From: an uncultured Lachnospiraceae bacterium
GTDB lineage: Bacteria > Bacillota_A > Clostridia > Lachnospirales > Lachnospiraceae
Reading direction: 5' to 3'
Length of the DNA: 6,795 nt
Assembly: GCA_910585655.1 (NCBI GenBank)
Contig: CAJUFW010000125.1
Coordinates: forward strand, 3,618 to 10,412
Shown: positions 5,334-6,795 of the stretch, piece by piece
Position numbering within the stretch: position 1 is the first letter of the stretch
Layout of the letters: each line of letters opens with the position of its first letter
Position numbers and translations under genes: made by a program
Notes under the pieces: model-generated
Databases searched by the model: none
Seen by the model: only the letters and a program-made list of their open reading frames with translations
Told to the model about the DNA's origin: nothing

Positions 5334-6795
5334 ATGCTTACAGATGAGAACAGAAGGGAAAAGGGTGAGTATCAGTTTATTCAGGAAAAAGTAGTGCCGA
5401 GCAAACGGAAAAAATGGAAGAGGCTGTTGTCGCTGACCGGAACTTCGCTCCTTTTGGGAGCGGTGTTTGGTTTGGCTGCCTGTATGGTATTTTACGGCGC
5501 TGCGCCATGGATATCAAAGTGGTTGGGGAAAGCAGAGCAAGGAGAGATACCAGGCGAAGGAATCTGGCTTCCGGACGGGATAGACCAGAATCAAAACGAC
5601 ATGCCGGAAAAAGACGATCCAAAGGAACCGGAGGATTCCGATTCTCAGGGCAATGCAGAGGACTTGGAGGATTCTGCTAAGCCGGAGGGCTCTGGTGAAG
5701 GAAACGAGGACGATACGCCTGAAGGGGAGGAGAATCCGGACACTTCCCTTCCTCCTGGCGGGACAGATTCGGAAACAGGCGGTCAGCAGGAGCCTGTGAT
5801 TGTAGAGCAGAGAATAGAAGGGAATTTGTCTGATTTTAAAAATATTTATCATGAAATCAGTCAGATGGCAGAGGAGATTGGCAAATCGGTGGTACAGGTG
5901 ACGAATATTACCAATGGAATCGACTGGTTCCAAAACCCTTATGCGACCGAGGCAGAAACATCAGGGCTGATTTTAGCGGTGGATGAAAAGCTGGTCTATA
6001 TTTTAGTAAGCTATGATCGGATTGGAAAGGCGAGTGAAATCCGTATTACCTTTGAACAAGGAGTGTCTGCTTCTGCTTCCTTCCGGGATGGGGATACGGA
6101 TATCGGACTGGCGGTCGTAACCGTACGGCGTTCGGACTTGCCGGAGAGGGTATCGGAGGAACTTTCCCCGGCACCGTTAGGGGAGTCGTATTCGATGGAA
6201 GTCGGCGAGCCGGTATTGGCACTGGGCAATCCTAACGGTTTTCAGGGGTCGATGCTACTAGGGATGGTGACGAACCGGGAAAATTATGCCTATGTGCCGG
6301 ATAATAAACTGGCTTTGTTTCAAACGGATATGATCTTGTCAAAAGAGGGCGAAGGCGTTATCGTCAATATGGACGGACGGATCATCGGGATCATTACTCG
6401 AAAACTGGAGGAAAATTCCGGGCTTTGTACCGCTCTTTCTATTTCTAAGATCAATCCGCTGTTAGAAATGCTGTTAAATCAGACACCGAGAAGTTATCTG
6501 GGGGTAGTCGGCATGGATTTGACGGAGACGCTGGCGGAACGGTTGTCTGTTACCGGAGGCGTCTATATAGCGGAGGTAAAAAATGCTTCTCCGGCTGCAG
6601 AAGCAGGGCTAAGAACGGGAGACGTCATTTTACAGGCGGACGGCAAACAAATTTTTACAATGTCAGCACTGAACGCCTATCTACAAGAATGTAAGCCAGG
6701 AGATACGATAGAACTGACGGTTTGCCGGATGGTACGGGAGGATGCCGTAACAAACGATTATGAAATCGTATTGGGGCAAAAGGATGTTCCTAATA
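5334..6795 (+). CDS. Membrane-anchored HtrA/DegP-like protein with PDZ domain, apparently without the catalytic His and Ser (partial at 3' end)
   Basis: The frame is open for 487 codons and runs off the window, so the C-terminus is missing. ATG at 5334 follows AAAGGAGAGG (5321-5330) by 3 nt. A basic cytoplasmic tail (KRKKWKR, 24-30) precedes one membrane helix at about 31-54, placing the rest outside. A linker at 65-159 is rich in Asp, Glu, Pro, Gly and Ser, with only three Lys/Arg from 71 on. The trypsin-like part spans about 171-378, and a PDZ domain about 388-481, with YLGVVG and SPAAEAGLRTGDVI. HtrA proteases have GSG...TNxHV; here TSGLIL is followed by ILVSYDRI, so the His position is D228. 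TDIGLAVV (255-262) may retain Asp. The GNSGG serine loop reads KEGEG (337-341) before VNMDGRIIGI, so no nucleophilic Ser is visible. It probably binds rather than cleaves; an active protease with displaced residues is less likely. It is divergent from mutS2. Confidence 0.88.
   Translation, partial: MLTDENRREKGEYQFIQEKVVPSKRKKWKRLLSLTGTSLLLGAVFGLAACMVFYGAAPWISKWLGKAEQGEIPGEGIWLPDGIDQNQNDMPEKDDPKEPEDSDSQGNAEDLEDSAKPEGSGEGNEDDTPEGEENPDTSLPPGGTDSETGGQQEPVIVEQRIEGNLSDFKNIYHEISQMAEEIGKSVVQVTNITNGIDWFQNPYATEAETSGLILAVDEKLVYILVSYDRIGKASEIRITFEQGVSASASFRDGDTDIGLAVVTVRRSDLPERVSEELSPAPLGESYSMEVGEPVLALGNPNGFQGSMLLGMVTNRENYAYVPDNKLALFQTDMILSKEGEGVIVNMDGRIIGIITRKLEENSGLCTALSISKINPLLEMLLNQTPRSYLGVVGMDLTETLAERLSVTGGVYIAEVKNASPAAEAGLRTGDVILQADGKQIFTMSALNAYLQECKPGDTIELTVCRMVREDAVTNDYEIVLGQKDVPN

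Noticed and set aside
5414..5933. Open frames on both strands inside the linker-coding region of the HtrA-like gene
   Set aside because: They are out-of-frame readings of low-complexity Asp/Glu/Pro/Gly codons; the 5334 frame explains the region and continues into recognisable domains.

Overview
The window looks like a chromosomal segment of a mid-GC Firmicute of class Clostridia, probably Lachnospiraceae-like. This rests on strong AGGAGG-type ribosome binding sites, a Smr-carrying MutS2, an OmpR-type regulator with an HDFRSPLTSIKGY-type kinase, and a canonical SigA-type promoter. The lineage is inferred from gene character, not from a search. Nearly all of the window is coding. No rRNA, tRNA, CRISPR array, insertion sequence or phage gene was seen.

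Layout. Positions 33-536 (+) hold a complete trmL, the SPOUT methyltransferase for the tRNA wobble position. It converges on a three-gene minus-strand cluster read in the order mutS2 (5095-2720), OmpR-family response regulator (2682-1969), sensor histidine kinase (1939-533). The kinase stop overlaps the trmL stop by 4 bp, and an imperfect hairpin covers the junction. The intergenic gaps inside the cluster are 37 and 29 bp with no terminator visible, so the three genes are probably co-transcribed. A 238-bp divergent intergenic region (5096-5333) carries a strong SigA promoter firing rightward (TTGAGA, 17 bp, extended -10 TGGTATAAT) and a weaker possible -10 firing left toward mutS2. Rightward, from 5334 to the window edge, lies an incomplete gene for a membrane-anchored HtrA/DegP-like protein with a long acidic linker and a PDZ domain.

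The most notable item is that HtrA-like protein. The trypsin-like fold is recognisable, but the positions expected for the catalytic His and Ser are occupied by other residues, so it reads as a pseudoprotease that may bind peptides or partners at the cell surface instead of cutting them. Its divergent arrangement with a MutS2 (a family tied to rescue of collided ribosomes as well as DNA transactions) and a two-component system suggests, as inference only, a stress-sensing neighbourhood. Secondary points are a Smr domain whose LDLR-type motif is altered, a pair of similar inverted sequence blocks around the divergent promoters, and a possible 9-codon leader peptide ending at the ribosome binding site of the HtrA-like gene.
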